Assembly (NCBI GenBank): GCA_917880885.1
Contig: OU862910.1
Coordinates: 50,521,285-50,585,284 of the forward strand
Length of the DNA stretch: 64,000 bases
Direction of reading: 5' to 3'
Source of the DNA: Limnephilus marmoratus
Taxonomy: Eukaryota; Arthropoda; Insecta; Trichoptera; Limnephilidae
Shown here piece after piece: positions 43,330-55,137 of this stretch (its first letter is position 1; each line of letters starts with the position of its first letter). The position numbers and the translations under genes are program-made. A model generated the notes under the pieces. It was given only the letters and a program-made list of their open reading frames with translations. It searched no databases and was not told the DNA's origin.

Positions 43330-44805
43330 TAGGATATTTATTTATTTATTGCTTCTTCACAATTATAAATACATTTTTAACATGTAATTATTAACCCCAC
43401 TAGGGTTCGCCTGTATCGGGGTTAATAATTTTGATATTTTAAAAAGATACTTGAAATATTGTAAATGTAAAAAAGACATGGAGGATGTTTTCTGAGGACT
43501 TCACAGAATTTGAACAATTCATCAAAATTAAGGTTAATATTCAAGTTCTGAAGTCTTTACGTTTTGCTCTGATTATATGATTTTGTATGTTGTTTTGCCT
43601 TTTGGTCTCTGTTGAGACGATTTACCAGAATATTTCTGGCATAGTTATTTTTTGTATTCTTGGAACTTTTGAATAAATGACACAATTAGTAATTTTTGAT
43701 CTGATATTTTTGATTAATACTAAATAAACGTTTCCGTTAAATTCTAGCAGATTATTAAAATGAAAAGGGATATACAAATATATATTTTGCTTTAATAAGA
43801 AAATCTTTTATCCTCAGAGGCATTTTATTCTCAGGACAATATTATATTCCTCGTAAATAGTAACTAAAGGATCTCTGAAGCTAAAGAGACTTCCATAACA
43901 GGATAATGGGTGCCACCGCCCACGCTGGAAGGGCGGCGGGCGAAGGGCGGAGGGCGAAGAGCGGCTGCCCCACAATGTCAATGTACTCGTAAAGACTACC
44001 CGGGAGATAATTTGAAATAGATTGAAGAGTCGACGCGCGACCAGACATTGCGAGTAGGTACTCCCTCTTCAGCGGGTGTACTGTACTCTGTACTGAGTCG
44101 GTACTCTGCTCCATACGTCACTCGCAGGAAGGTCCTTCAACTATTTTTATAGTACGAAAGATGTGTATCGATTGTATTTGCTCTTTATTTTAAAAGGAAG
44201 TTAGTTTAGTTCCGTGTAAAAGACATAATCGGAATTCAAGCCACATTTTGGCCAATTTGCAAACATCCTCGAGTGTTCGCTGGCCAAAATGTGACCAATT
44301 TGAAGAGATATTTTAAAACATTTATTGAATTTTTTTTTGAAAGTTATTAAAAAATAAGCGTATTTTATTTAAAAAATATATCAATTGAAAGGATTCGCTA
44401 GCATTGACCTAGTTTTCAGATTATTTTTTTCGAAACCCTTTTTCTTAAAAAACCATTTAAAACGTTCTTCATTAATAAATTCAAATTCACTTTAAGGCAT
44501 CATTTAAATGATTATGAATCAGGTAATTAACTTTTTAGTACAGATTAGCATACTTTGTATCACGATCTCTTCAATTCACTTGTATATTTTATCATTGTAT
44601 ATTATGTAAAAGCTGTTTGTTTCTTACAAATAAATAAATGTGGAAGGAACCTTCGGTTCTGAAAAATGTACGTTTTTTATTTATTTAGTGTGAAACAAAC
44701 TTTATTATTTTCATCCAGTTGAAAAACTAATTAATAATTTGCAATCTAAAAATTGTCACGCTGACCTAGAAATAAGACACAGAAAAACCTCCAAAAGTAA
44801 TATTT
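43330..44805. other. mostly AT-rich; one GC-rich patch
   Basis: 43335-43700 begins with (TTTA)n and may be the 3' end of a minus-strand LINE; part of it ('cacagaatttgaa.aattca') recurs near 35530. The segment 43905-44115 is GC-rich and open on the minus strand (77 codons, 'REYLLAMSGRASTLQSISNY'), but no splice sites or domain could be supported. Confidence 0.35.
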
Positions 44806-44807
44806 TT

Positions 44808-45107
44808 TTTGAAGTAAAACTTCTTTACGCACGTTTGACTTGGGGAGTAAGCTGGTGAATACGTGACGAGAGCGTTACGAAAAGTGTGATCGGGCGAGGC
44901 GAACGGTCGGGTTTTTACGCACGCTTGACTTGGGGAATAAGCTGGTGAATGCGTGACAAGAGCGTTATGAAAAGTGTGATCGAGCGAGAAAACGAACGGT
45001 CGGGCGAGGCGAACGGTGGGGCGAGGCGAACGGAAGTTTAGAGGGAGATATAAGTTAGTGAAGTTTTACTTCAGTCGTGTGATCTAAAGTACACTCGTTT
45101 TTTTTAA
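44808..45107. mobile_element. MITE family G, copy 2
   Basis: Same ends as 37404-37679 (GAAGTAAAACTTC … GAAGTTTTACTTC and a terminal T-run) and the same duplicated 'acgcac..ttgacttgggga' interior, with an additional short GAGGCGAACGG reiteration. Confidence 0.8.
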
Positions 45108-45109
45108 TT

Positions 45110-46130
45110 TTTTCATTTATTCAAACACACAGTGTATGGTTAAGATCTACGGTATTGTACTAAAACCCTAAAATACTTCATTTAATTAACCTTTTTTAAT
45201 TTAATAAAAAATGCCAGCAGCGTAATATCTTCGGGCCACTTTAAAAATTAAATTCCAATAAAAAACACATTTTAAACAACTCTGCAGCCTTTACAGGATA
45301 CAACGCAATTATATTAATTGGTCGAGATTAAACATCATAACACATCTGTTGATAGAGTTTGTATTGATTACCTTACACCAAAAACACAAAAGTGTGTTTG
45401 ACCTTTAAGGGTAGAACAACAGGCAGGGGATGGCGGGAGAGTGGGGTGGAAGAGTGGCTAAGACGAAAGAGAGAAGGGGAAAGCCGGGGTAGTTGAAGCG
45501 GGCGCCGGGGGAGTGAACATTAATTGTTAGATGCCATTTGAGATGTTTAAATGAAACGTCTATCTCGTTAGGTTGCCTGTCGGGTTACCGTCCTTGTCCT
45601 TCCCCTTTCTTCCCCCCAGGACTCGCCACTTAATGGGTTTCATTCTCTACAGACGTCTTAAGCAGCCGTCTTTCCTCTTACTCCCCGATACTAATCTCGG
45701 TTGCATTCTTCTCCAAGGAAGGCCCTATCTTTTGTCCGCCGCCGCTGTGCACTGACATTCGATAGAAAAGTATGCTTTCTTATCGACTTGAAAAATTTCG
45801 CTGAATCGGTTTTGTATAATATACAATTTATATTAAAATAGAATGAATTACCACAGGAAGCTACCTGTGTAAGTAATTGTTTAAATTCGATTTAAAATCT
45901 TTCACATGTAACATTATTTAAAATTGTCTATTTTGGGATCAACAGACAAATATATTCTTTAACCACATACTCGTAACTGTCATCCATATGGCGTGGTGAG
46001 AATTATCTTAGCTTTGTGATTACTTTGATTAAATGGTCAACAAATAAATGTTTTTTTTATTATTTAATTCATTTGGTTTAGGTTGAGAGGATTGTACTAA
46101 TTTCTTGGATTCCAGAATAAATCTATTTTC
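45110..46130. other. non-coding, nothing firm
   Basis: 45420-45520 is G-rich. 45540-45755 has a short open frame without splice or domain support. Confidence 0.35.
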
Positions 46131-46140
46131 TATCTATTTA

Positions 46141-46631
46141 TCTATATCTATATCTGTATACATAAATAAAAATGAATCGCCGAAATGTATGTACGCGCAT
46201 AACTTCCGAACGACTGCACCAAATTTGATAATTCTTTTTTTGTTGTGTTCGTTTTTGTCAGGATATGGTTTTGTATAAAATTACTGGTGAGTTCTGACAT
46301 TATAAAATTTGTATTAAAAATTGCAATAGGTGGCACGCGAGCTGTTTGAAAACTTAATGTACTGGGACTGAATGAAACGAATGAGGGAAGGGGGAGGGGA
46401 ACTCAGGCAAGGGGTTCACGGGGAGGGGGAGGACGGGAACCCGTGAGGGAGTAGGGGAACTCGGGAGGGGGTGCGAGTGAGAACACGAGAGGGGAAGAGA
46501 ACGCGAGAGGGGAAGGGAACGCGGGAGGGGAAGGGGAGGCGGAAGGGGAACGGGATGAATGGGAAAGGACACGCAGGGAGAAACAATTTCTTTATTAAAT
46601 GGCATAGCAACGCATGCCGGGAACCAGCTAG
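46141..46631 (+). mobile_element. non-autonomous Helitron-like element
   Basis: Starts TCTATATCT… and ends CCAGCTAG followed by T (46632). A hairpin GGCAT…ATGCC (46601-46618) sits about 10 nt before the CTAG terminus, the Helitron arrangement. The 5' part ('aaaaatgaatcgcc', 'cgcataacttccgaacgact') is typical of dispersed insect Helitrons. Between them is a G/A-rich minisatellite (46375-46560, 'gaggggaagggaacgcg'). The exact 5' boundary is uncertain. Confidence 0.65.
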
Positions 46632-46824
46632 TAGTTTATAATTATTATTATCAAGTTAATATAGATAAAATAACAATCGCAATCAAATCATAAATTGCAG
46701 GGTTTATACGGCAATACATGGCAAGGGTTTGTAATGTGTGCACTACTTATGTAAATTGAAATACATTAGCATTATCTATACGCATCATATTTTAACCTAG
46801 CCCACGCAGATAGTTTAAATCCCC

Positions 46825-47320
46825 CAATGACATGTGCTGGCTTGAGGCTTGATCAAGCGACCTTGACTGTCCTTTGTCCTGTCTCTGACTACCTACTCAA
46901 CGCTGAATTTTCTTCTAGTCTTCGGGTATTTTACGCCAAATATTCAGTTAACATTCTTTGAGGCTTCTTTGGCTAAGAAACACGGAAGCTTAGTGTGGTT
47001 TACGGTCAGACCGAATGCCATTCACATTTTTATTGGTACTTGCTAATTAATTTGAGATATTTTCTTTTTTATACAGGTTTTTTTACACGATGCAACGCAG
47101 CCTCACGGAGCCTCAGATGTGTGTTTTTCTTTTGCCTTGTTTAATTCATATTTGTGTTTACTAACCTATTATTTTCATTTTGTTTTTCTTGTTAAGCACT
47201 TGCATACTGCTTACTAACAACGTATGCAGGGACTCTGGAGGTCTAGAATCGTCCGAAATAAGTGAATGTAGCTTCGTTTAACAAAAAAAATTGAATCTTA
47301 CGAGAGCCTTGAAGAGTATT
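46825..47320 (+). repeat. repeat family X, copy
   Basis: Begins 'cccccaatgacatgtgctgg', then 'cttgatcaagcgaccttgac', 'tttttttacacgatgcaacg' and 'gcacttgcatactgcttact', and ends near 'ggaggtctagaatcg'. Same order as 54035-54350. Confidence 0.7.
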
Positions 47321-47589
47321 TTCAAAATATAATTTCTCTATTTCTCTATTATTCTGGGGAAACTACGAATGGTAGATAAATTTATAATTTATAAACATAT
47401 TATCTGGTAAGACGATATAATTTACAAAAACATCACATTGCAAAAACAAGTAAGTTATTACGAAAATAAAACCAGCTGGCGCCTTACGAAAATTTGGTCA
47501 CCGGACAAATCAGAATCATGCAATTTCAACATCTCATTTGAAAAGTCAAGAAAAGTGAAGAAAAAAAAATTATTTATTTTTAACTTAAT

Positions 47590-47800
47590 GAGTAAAACTT
47601 CAAATTGTAATATTTAATTAATGAAGACAATATTAGTGAAACTCAATCGAAAATCTGAAGCAGAAAAATCATAAAAAGATTCGGTCACATCTGGTACTCG
47701 AACCCGGGGCTTTCCTGGCCGCAACCCTACCAACTGAGCTAATGTGTCCGATTCGGTCATTTTAAACTTTACCATACTAGGTCTAAGAACTACCAACATT
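47590..47800 (-). mobile_element. SINE-2, minus copy
   Basis: tRNA-like head near 47680-47752 (plus-strand 'tactcgaacccggggc', 'ccaactgagcta'), body 'gcagaaaaatcataaaaaga' and tail toward 47590 ('aatgagtaaaac'). Confidence 0.7.
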
Positions 47801-48258
47801 ATCTTAAATTTATTAACGCATTTTTTTTATAGACTGCTATCTTTATGTATGATTACAAAGATTCAACCAGAACTGAATGCTATCAAGATAGTAGACATCT
47901 ATTGACTTTTTTTAAATAGGTTATGTTAAGTTAGGTTATGGGCTATTTTTCTACTTTTTTTCCATAAGTTGTCGTGTAACTTAAAATTTAGTGTCGGCGA
48001 TCAAGAAGTTAATCGACTAAAATCATCACGAACTTAAGGGCCCGCAACCCGAATTTCTACCCATTTCTTACATATTTCCCTTAAACACGCTAAGGTTTAA
48101 AGCTCTTAAAAATATATGTTATTCTTGAAAATAATATCTAGACATTGCCTGCGCTGAAACGCAAATTATATAAAATTCCCTCGATAGAAAAAAATCGCAA
48201 AGTATGCTCCAAAAATTATTATAAACACGTTTATTTCAGTTATTTTACAAGTTACATG

Positions 48259-48489
48259 TGTAGCAATTGAACGTGCTACGTAAACACAGTTAAAAGAAAA
48301 CTCTAGAATCATCGGTTGATAGTTTTTTATGTGCCATTAAAATTTTCACCAAGTTATCAACATATGGAGTGTGACAGTCAAAAAAATAATAAACAGTACA
48401 ATTTGTTTCAGCTTGCTGTTCAAAAGAATTGGAATTTGAATTGCTTGAATTTGAATTCTTAAGTACTTCTCATAGCGCAGGTAGCTACA
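48259..48489 (-). repeat. 3' LTR
   Basis: 231 bp, TGTAGC…GCTACA ends. No difference from the other LTR was seen on base-by-base reading. Confidence 0.95.
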
Positions 48490-48502
48490 GTACTCCCTCC
48501 CC
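48490..48502 (-). promoter_or_regulatory. polypurine tract
   Basis: Minus strand GGGGAGGGAGTAC directly precedes the 3' LTR, the expected plus-strand primer site. Confidence 0.8.
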
Positions 48503-48540
48503 AGACAACGCAGACATGGCTGCGGTGGAAAGAGGAATAG

Positions 48541-51500
48541 TCAGATACCGAGGTGATCGGGAAATCGAACCCGCCTTCCAGAACGAGTGGTTGTGTGTGT
48601 CCGATCCTTACTGCCATCGAACAACGGAAGGGTTGGTTGTGATGTGGCGGCTGGTGACTCTGATGCGGTTTGCGAGTGTGATGTGAAACTCTCAAGATCT
48701 TGAGCAACGTATGCTGGTTTGAGGCGGTCGATGCTCACGGTGATTTCCTTCCCTTTTACCAGTATGGTATATGTTCGTTCGTGCCGACGAACGACTTTAT
48801 GAGGGCCACTGTAGGGTTGTTGAAGCGGGCTCTTGACTGTGTCGTCCCTCAGAAAGACGTGAGAAGCTGTGGGAAGATTTTGGAAGACAAAACGATGTCC
48901 ATAACCATGGCGGGTACCTTCAACTGGTCTCAGCTCGTTGAAATGTTTCCGTAGTTCCTTGAGGAAGCTTCCGGTGTCGTCGTTAACATTAGGTCGTGCT
49001 GTACATAGAAATTCGCCGGGTAAGCGGAGCGGCTCGCCGTATACTAGCTCGGCTGAGGTTGTCGCGAGGTCATCTCTCCAAGCTGCTCTGATTCCCATGA
49101 GTACGGTGGGAAGTGTTTCCGTCCAACGGTTATTCTGATGGCACTTGATCGCTGCTTTCAGTTGACGATGAAATCGTTCCACCATGCCATTTGCTGCGGG
49201 GTGGTATGCAGTTGTATGGATTTGCGTCGTGCCTGCCAGGAAATTCAACTGCCTGAACAGCCTCGACTCAAATTGTCTCCCTTGGTCCGTAGTAATGCGG
49301 AGTGGAGTGCCGAATCTTGTTATCCAGCCCTTGTAGAAAGCACGCGCCACTGTTTCAGCCTCTTGGTCTGGGATCGGGAATGCCTCTGGCCATGTCGTGA
49401 ATCTGTCTACGCACGTGAGACAGTATCGGCATCCTTCTGAAGAAGGCATGACGATTATGTCGATGTGGACGTGCTCGAATCTAGCGGAGGGTCTGGAAAA
49501 GGCTCCCAGGGGTGCTGACACGTGCCGTGTAATCTTGCTTTGTTGGCATTGAAGGCAATTGCGTGCGAGCTTAATAGTCTCAGCTTTAATGGCCGGCCAG
49601 ACATAACGTTGAGTTATGAGCTTAACGGTGGCCTTAATTCCAGGGTGAGCCAGCTGATGGACCGCATTGAATGCCGCAGGTCTGAACTTCTTCGTGACGA
49701 AGGGTCTGGCTATGGTAGTTGAGACGTCACAGTAGAGATGCGCGTCAGTACCCGGAATATTAATCTTTTTAAGTTGTAGGCTAGAACTTCCTTGCAAGTG
49801 TTGTTCCAGTTCAGGGTCGCACATCTGGTCAGCTGCCAGCGCTGCGTAGTCCAGAGGAGTATCTATCGTCTCGACCCTGGAGAGAGCATCCGCGACGATG
49901 TTGTCTTTTCCGGAGACGTGTCGGATGTCAGTTGTGAACTGGCTGATATAGTCCAGATGGCGGAATTGCCTTGGTGAGCATTTGTCTGCTTTTTGTTGGA
50001 AGGCGAACGTGATAGGCTTATGGTCTGTAAATATGGTGAACGACCTGCCTTCCACCATGTGGCGAAAGTATTTCACAGCGAGATAGATGGCTAGTAGTTC
50101 TCTGTCGTATGCGCCATATTTCTTTTCAGCTGCCGAAAACTTCTTCGAAAAGAATGCTAGAGGCTCCCAGTGACCTGCGACGAATTGGTGGAGTGCGGCA
50201 CCGGCTGTAGTATCAGACGCGTCGCTGACGATAGAGAGTGGGGCGTCGCACTTCGGGTGAACGAGCAGGGTTGCCTGGGCCAGAGCTTCCTTGCACTTGC
50301 TGAAAGCTTCTACTGTTTCGGCAGTCCAAGACACGAGTTGTTTGCCTTTTTGGTTCCCTTTTAGGAGGTCATTGAGTGGAGCTTGTGTCCTCGCGGCGTT
50401 GGGAATGAATCTTCTGTAAAAATTTATTGCTCCCAGGAAACGGCGGAGATCCTTGATGGAAGCTGGTTGGCTGTAGTTGTTGATGGCCTCCACTTTATCT
50501 GGGAGGGGTGAAGTGCCAGCGTCGGACACCGAGTATCCTAGGAATTTGACCTTAGTCAGGCCGAAATGGCATTTGGCGGTGTTGATGACAACACCATATT
50601 CCTGCAGGCGCTGGAATAATATCTTGAGGTGGGCTAGGTGCTCTTCCTCTGACGTTGAGGCAATAAGGATGTCGTCTATGTAGGCGTAACAGAAATCTAA
50701 GCCTCTGGTAACCTCGTCCATGAAGCGTTGGAAGGTCTGGGCTGCGTTGCGGAGGCCGAAAGACATCACCGGAAATTCGAAGAGTCCGAATGGCGTAGTG
50801 ATTGCTGTTTTCGGAATGTCCTCGGGAGCCACAGGGATTTGATTATATGCCCGCACCAGATCAATCGTTGAGAAGATCTTGGTGCCGCTCAGTGCCTGTG
50901 CAAAATCTTGGATGTGGCGTACGGGGTATCTGTCCGGAATAGTTCTGGCGTTCAATCTTCTATAATCGCCACATGGTCTCCACTGGTCGTCCTTCTTGGG
51001 TACCATGTGCAAGGGAGATGCCCAAGAGCTCTCGGAAGGTCGAGCGATTCCGAGACGGACCATGGCCTCGAACTCCTTCTTGGCGCGTTTTAACTTGTCA
51101 GGAGCAAGGCGTCGTGGGCGTTCGACTGTTGGAGGTCCTGGCGTGGTGTTAATATGGTGCAGTGTTGCGTGACGAACTTCCCTCCTGGCGCCGTCAGGGC
51201 GAGTGATGTCAGGAAACTGTTGAAGAAGCTTATGATACGGGGATGTTCCTGTGACCGTCTTAATGGAAGCGATCTTGTTGTCGCTTCGTTTTCCCGTGAT
51301 GGTCAAATTCGTCACCTGGTCCAGCAGCCGTTTATTTCGGACATCCACCAGTAGCTCGTACTTGGCGAGAAAGTCTGCCCCGATGATTGGCCTGGAGACG
51401 TCTGCAATGACGAAGCTCCAAGTAAAGTCGCGTCGCAATCCCAGATCCAGGTTGAGCGTTAGGCTGCCATAAGTAGCGATTGTGCTGCCATTTGCTGCTG

Positions 51501-51795
51501 CCAGTTCGTATGTCGCTTTAGTGGGGCGTCCCTGGACAAGTCGTCGTGGGAAAACGCAGAGATCTGCGCCGGTGTCTATAAGAAATTGGGTATGGGTTAC
51601 CCTGTCGGTAACAAAAAGGCGACTGACTTGGTTGGGGCTGGTGCTGGTCGCCATCAGTTTGGGCCCCGCGCGTTTTCCTGCTGGAAGTTGCAGGGTTTGG
51701 TGCACTTGCTTGCCTTCGTCCCATACTTCCAGTGGTACCAGCATGTTCCCTCGGGCTGACGACCTCTGGACCGACTGCGGGAACGATTGCTCCAA
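48541..51795 (-). CDS. pol: Pol polyprotein (PR-RT-RNase H-INT) of CsRn1-like retrotransposon
   Basis: 1084 residues with no stop. Protease: [10 protein letters not shown] (active-site DTGA at 74-77). RT: '[15 protein letters not shown]' (Asp 312) and YIDD (372-375). RNase H: acidic residues in 'SDAS' (525), 'RELLA' (566), 'TDHK' (591) and 'ADALSR' (636). Integrase: HHCC finger (H713, H717, C747, C750), then D779, D837 and E873, a correct D,D-35-E spacing. All catalytic residues seen are intact. The frame is -1 relative to gag and overlaps it by at least 140 nt, so it is presumably expressed by -1 frameshifting; the first Met is not necessarily a start. It ends about 50 bp before the 3' LTR. 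With LTRs this similar, the copy is recent and its pol may still be functional. Confidence 0.93.
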   Translation of the reverse strand: MEQSFPQSVQRSSARGNMLVPLEVWDEGKQVHQTLQLPAGKRAGPKLMATSTSPNQVSRLFVTDRVTHTQFLIDTGADLCVFPRRLVQGRPTKATYELAAANGSTIATYGSLTLNLDLGLRRDFTWSFVIADVSRPIIGADFLAKYELLVDVRNKRLLDQVTNLTITGKRSDNKIASIKTVTGTSPYHKLLQQFPDITRPDGARREVRHATLHHINTTPGPPTVERPRRLAPDKLKRAKKEFEAMVRLGIARPSESSWASPLHMVPKKDDQWRPCGDYRRLNARTIPDRYPVRHIQDFAQALSGTKIFSTIDLVRAYNQIPVAPEDIPKTAITTPFGLFEFPVMSFGLRNAAQTFQRFMDEVTRGLDFCYAYIDDILIASTSEEEHLAHLKILFQRLQEYGVVINTAKCHFGLTKVKFLGYSVSDAGTSPLPDKVEAINNYSQPASIKDLRRFLGAINFYRRFIPNAARTQAPLNDLLKGNQKGKQLVSWTAETVEAFSKCKEALAQATLLVHPKCDAPLSIVSDASDTTAGAALHQFVAGHWEPLAFFSKKFSAAEKKYGAYDRELLAIYLAVKYFRHMVEGRSFTIFTDHKPITFAFQQKADKCSPRQFRHLDYISQFTTDIRHVSGKDNIVADALSRVETIDTPLDYAALAADQMCDPELEQHLQGSSSLQLKKINIPGTDAHLYCDVSTTIARPFVTKKFRPAAFNAVHQLAHPGIKATVKLITQRYVWPAIKAETIKLARNCLQCQQSKITRHVSAPLGAFSRPSARFEHVHIDIIVMPSSEGCRYCLTCVDRFTTWPEAFPIPDQEAETVARAFYKGWITRFGTPLRITTDQGRQFESRLFRQLNFLAGTTQIHTTAYHPAANGMVERFHRQLKAAIKCHQNNRWTETLPTVLMGIRAAWRDDLATTSAELVYGEPLRLPGEFLCTARPNVNDDTGSFLKELRKHFNELRPVEGTRHGYGHRFVFQNLPTASHVFLRDDTVKSPLQQPYSGPHKVVRRHERTYTILVKGKEITVSIDRLKPAYVAQDLESFTSHSQTASESPAATSQPTLPLFDGSKDRTHTTTRSGRRVRFPDHLGI

Positions 51796-52058
51796 CGATG
51801 CGGGGTGGCGCTCCTCCTATGCTGGCCAGAGCGTAGTGTCGAAACTTCGCGCCTCAAAGTAGCGAGCTCTTGTTGGAGAGGCTGCATCAACCGCTCCATC
51901 CGTGTTAGTAGTGGCTGATTGATGGGTTTACCCATTTCCTCGGATGTACCGCTCGTGAGGGACATGATGATGATGATATTTGCCGTGCGAAATGCGTGAA
52001 ATGTATCACCGGAGAGTTTATTTTGTGCGCGACGGGCTCGCGGTAGACGTACTTGCAC
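51654..52058 (-). CDS. gag: Gag, truncated: only the C-terminal CHCC zinc-box part
   Basis: 134 residues from the first Met, or about 103 from the second ([10 protein letters not shown], residue 32). A coiled-coil-like '[20 protein letters not shown]' is followed by an Arg/Ser-rich stretch and '[18 protein letters not shown]', the CHCC-type box characteristic of CsRn1-clade Gag in place of the usual CCHC knuckle. Family members normally carry a capsid-like domain of roughly 200 residues before this region; here only about 70 nt separate the primer site from the frame, so that domain is absent. The deletion must predate the last transposition or have been carried by it, because the LTRs match. 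Confidence 0.8.
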   Translation of the reverse strand: MQVRLPRARRAQNKLSGDTFHAFRTANIIIIMSLTSGTSEEMGKPINQPLLTRMERLMQPLQQELATLRREVSTLRSGQHRRSATPHRWSNRSRSRSRGRQPEGTCWYHWKYGTKASKCTKPCNFQQENARGPN

Positions 52059-52112
52059 GCGTCGTGTTCACTGTCGGATTCACAAATGTAAACTTCGTGG
52101 TCACTAATGTGA

Positions 52113-52127
52113 ACGTCGGGGTCACCA
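52113..52127 (-). promoter_or_regulatory. primer binding site, tRNA-Trp type
   Basis: Minus strand TGGTGACCCCGACGT, one base inside the 5' LTR, is complementary to the 3' end (…ACGTCGGGGTCA-CCA) of insect tRNA-Trp as I remember it. tRNA-Trp priming is a hallmark of CsRn1 elements. Confidence 0.8.
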
Positions 52128-52128
52128 A

Positions 52129-52359
52129 TGTAGCAATTGAACGTGCTACGTAAACACAGTTAAAAGAAAACTCTAGAATCATCGGTTGATAGTTTTTTAT
52201 GTGCCATTAAAATTTTCACCAAGTTATCAACATATGGAGTGTGACAGTCAAAAAAATAATAAACAGTACAATTTGTTTCAGCTTGCTGTTCAAAAGAATT
52301 GGAATTTGAATTGCTTGAATTTGAATTCTTAAGTACTTCTCATAGCGCAGGTAGCTACA
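52129..52359 (-). repeat. 5' LTR
   Basis: 231 bp, matching the other LTR; flanked on its outer side by the CATG duplication. Confidence 0.95.
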
Positions 52360-52639
52360 CATGTATGAAAAAATTCACAGTGTTTCTTTAAATGCTGTTT
52401 AAGACAATGCCCGCAAGATTTTTGCTCTATTTTAAACGAGTCGTGTTTTATTAAACATTTTCGCAATTTTCGCATCGATTTTGTCGCTGTAAATGTTAGC
52501 GCTCTCCTCTAACATTCGTAATTTTGTATCTCTCCATCTTTTTCTTTTCGGGCCCGGTTGCAGAGCCTTAACTAAAACACGCTGTATGTAAGTTGTGCAT
52601 CTGTGTGAGTACTGCGAAGAAGTCAACTAAGATTAATAG

Positions 52640-52985
52640 ACGTATATTTCATTTCTTTCCGCTTTCTACTCGGCGCTTTACTACCCTATTCCACGACGTT
52701 ATATTGTTGCGCGAATACAGGACGGGACGGGACGGTTAAGAACGTTCATAAAAACGAAAACAAGATCTCTCCATCTTCTTCTTTTTGAGCCCGATTGCAG
52801 AGCCTTAAGTAAAATTTCAATTATCAAATCAAATATTGATCGAAGACTAGTTGAACCAAATTATTAAAAAAACACACAAGACAGAGAGACATTGCTGGCA
52901 CCAGATTTAATAACGGGACATTTCTCATTCCGAGCATTTATCGACTGATCTACGGGACGTCAACCAATATTGTGGTGTTATTTAT
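52640..52985. other. non-coding
   Basis: Apart from the family-Y duplicate at 52768-52810, nothing was recognised. Confidence 0.4.
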
Positions 52986-52986
52986 A

Positions 52987-53195
52987 ACTTTTTAATGTGA
53001 ATATCGCACAAGAGTCTGCCATCCCAGTTGGGGTATCTTGTGAGGCTGAATTTAGTGGGGAGGGGAAGGAGATCGGGAAGAGGAAGGCGGGGAACTGGTT
53101 ATTCTGATCTAATCGTCAAACACGGCTAAACCCATTTCAAGCGACAACGTTTCAATTCTGAATGTTGGTTTTCACCAGGGCGTTGCTGATGTCAT
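52987..53195 (-). mobile_element. SINE-1, head-truncated minus copy
   Basis: 'gtgaatatcgcacaagagtc', '..ttggggtatcttgtgaggc' and 'acggctaaa.ccatttcaag' to about 53190. The tRNA-like half is missing. Confidence 0.7.
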
Positions 53196-53639
53196 CTATC
53201 TTACATTGTTTCACCAACAAATGAACAATTATTCTGTTAATATTTTTAATGACATCGAAAAGCTGATCATGTTTAATTAAATTTAAATTTAGCTTTGTTT
53301 GAAAACTAACAAAAAGGTACACGAAATAATATTTAATATAATGAAGTCTGAAGGGTCCTAATGTTTCCATTAACCCGCGGCAGGGATCAATTCTTCTCAC
53401 CTCGGCACATACAGAAAGGTCACAGAGTCCAGGTGTACAGTGTACAGTGTGTAGAGTGTATAGGGGAGGTGAGAGCAGCAGCGATCCTGATAAACCAGAC
53501 CGTGCCCGACCATGTCCCACTTCCCCCCGCACACCTTACCCCACCCACACATACCCCAATCCAACCCATCTAACTCTCGGTGGCTTTCGTATACTTTTCG
53601 TGACAATCTGTAAATAGTAGCAGTTTATGGTTTTTTATT

Positions 53640-53990
53640 TATTTTATTACACAGGAGGCTCCGAGGAAAATAATTCTCCTCAGGGCCAACGTCATATTTG
53701 GGGAGGATATTTTTGAGGAAAGGAAGAAGATGAAGTTGTTGGAAGGAAAAAGGTATGAGGGGTGTATAGGAATCTGGGGGTTAATGTGTCCAGGAGTGCC
53801 AGAAGTATGGATCCATCCATTTCACTGCGGTACAAACCGATTGGTCGAGGGACTCCGGCCGGAGAGGTAAAATTTCGCCATCAACCAGTCTCTCCTAATC
53901 TGGCCCGCCACGCAGTAGGTGGACAAACTCATTCGGCACCGAGACCTAGACAAATCTCACCCTATGAATCACGTGAGGTGAACTATGACA
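53640..53990 (-). mobile_element. hairpin-tailed SINE-like element (family H), copy 4
   Basis: The 3' module at 53650-53715 ('cacaggaggctccgaggaaa', 'ctcctcagggcc') is followed by 'ggaaggaaaaaggtatgagg', 'gtataggaatctgggggtta' and 'tgtccagga', then the family body to about 53990. Confidence 0.7.
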
Positions 53991-54034
53991 GTCAAAGTAA
54001 ATTATTATTTTTACCTCCGATCTATTTGCGCCTC

Positions 54035-54350
54035 CCCCAATGACATGTGCTGGCTTGATCAAGCGACCTTGACTGTCCTTTGTCCTGCCTCTGACTACTC
54101 AACGCTGAATTTTCTTTTAGTCTTCGGGTATTTTACCCTAATTATTTTTTTTTGTTCTCTATTTTATACAGGTGCTTGCAGGTTTTTTTTACACGATGCA
54201 ATGCCGCCTCATGGAGCCTCAGGAATGAGTTTTTCTTTTGCCTTGCTTAATTCATATTTGTGTTTACTAACCAATTATTTGCATTTTATTTTTCCTGTTA
54301 AGCACTTGCATACTGCTTACTAACAACGTATGCAGGAACCCCGGAGGTCT
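54035..54350 (+). repeat. repeat family X, copy
   Basis: 'cccccaatgacatgtgctgg' through 'gcacttgcatactgcttact' and 'ggaggtctaga', collinear with 46825-47320 but lacking its middle portion. Confidence 0.7.
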
Positions 54351-54359
54351 AGATGATAC

Positions 54360-55125
54360 TGACTAGAAAAGAGAGATGATACTGATACTGACTAGAAAAT
54401 CATTTTCGTATTTTTATCCAGTTGAACTACGAATAAACGCCGATTAGTAGTCAATTAATGAACAGTCGATCGATAAGGACTGTATTAATATCTTTCTCTG
54501 CAATCATAACTGCAGATCGCTAACGTGCAAACAACAGTTGAAATCGAATATATTAAAAATACTTTGTCATTGTGAACTGTTACTTATTCGTTGGCCATGT
54601 GCAGTCATGCTAGGAAACGATGAGAATTTACCAAAAGTAATCGATACAATCCTAATATATCGACCGTGCAACAACCTGAACAACAGAACTGAAAAATTAT
54701 GACCAGTAGACATAGATTTCATTGTCAGGATTCCTTTCCTTGCACAACATTCGGCTGAAAATAAATAATTAAGCCGTCCAAAGGCCAATATCAATAATGG
54801 CGTAGCTAGATAACGTGGAGTCCCCCCCCCCCCCCGTTAAAGTTGACTGAGAAATTCATAACGCAAATTTCGACTCCATAAAAAATAAAAACCTAACTAC
54901 CTAGTCAAACGTGTAAAAAATAGGTCCGTTCTGAAGGGGGTGGGGCGGCTAGAGACTATCTGCTCTCGCTCTTCGAGGCACTCCACGGGGAGCCATAGAA
55001 AAACAGACCGTGTTCTTTGGGGGTGACACTCGGTCGGGTGTCACCCCCCATCGTTTCACACCCCCGCTCCTCCCCTCGCTTCCCTAGCTACGCCACTGCT
55101 CCCATATTCGGATTGGTTCAACAAT
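54360..55125. other. non-coding
   Basis: Contains a C-homopolymer (about 54822-54835). 54940-55100 is GC-richer without gene structure. Confidence 0.4.
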
Positions 55126-55137
55126 GGCACTCCACAC

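Larger units (their letters stand above)
48259..52359 (-). mobile_element. Ty3/gypsy LTR retrotransposon, CsRn1-like, gag-deleted
   Basis: The element is 4,101 bp with two 231-bp LTRs, a CATG target duplication on both sides (48255-48258 and 52360-52363), a primer binding site, a polypurine tract, a short gag and a full-length pol in the PR-RT-RNaseH-INT order of Ty3/gypsy. The tRNA-Trp-type primer site and the CHCC-type gag box point to the CsRn1 clade. There is no env. The capsid part of gag is missing. Confidence 0.92.
48040..52630 (-). repeat. repeat family Y copy, split by the LTR retrotransposon
   Basis: 48040-48258 and 52364-52560 together match 11490-11880 in inverse orientation, with the retrotransposon precisely between them. 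The minus frame at 52432-52626 ends 'RDTKLRMLEESANIYSDK'. A partial duplicate of its outer end ('tctccatcttcttctttttg') lies at 52768-52810. Confidence 0.7.

Noticed and set aside
43881..44114. 77-codon GC-rich minus-strand frame as a host exon
   Set aside because: No acceptor/donor pair in the right phase and no recognised domain; simple repeats at one end.
46354..46610. Proline/serine-rich small proteins on the minus strand
   Set aside because: G/A-rich minisatellite inside a Helitron-like element; low complexity only.
48429..51862. Numerous plus-strand frames of 60-126 codons
   Set aside because: Antisense shadows of the intact pol and gag frames.
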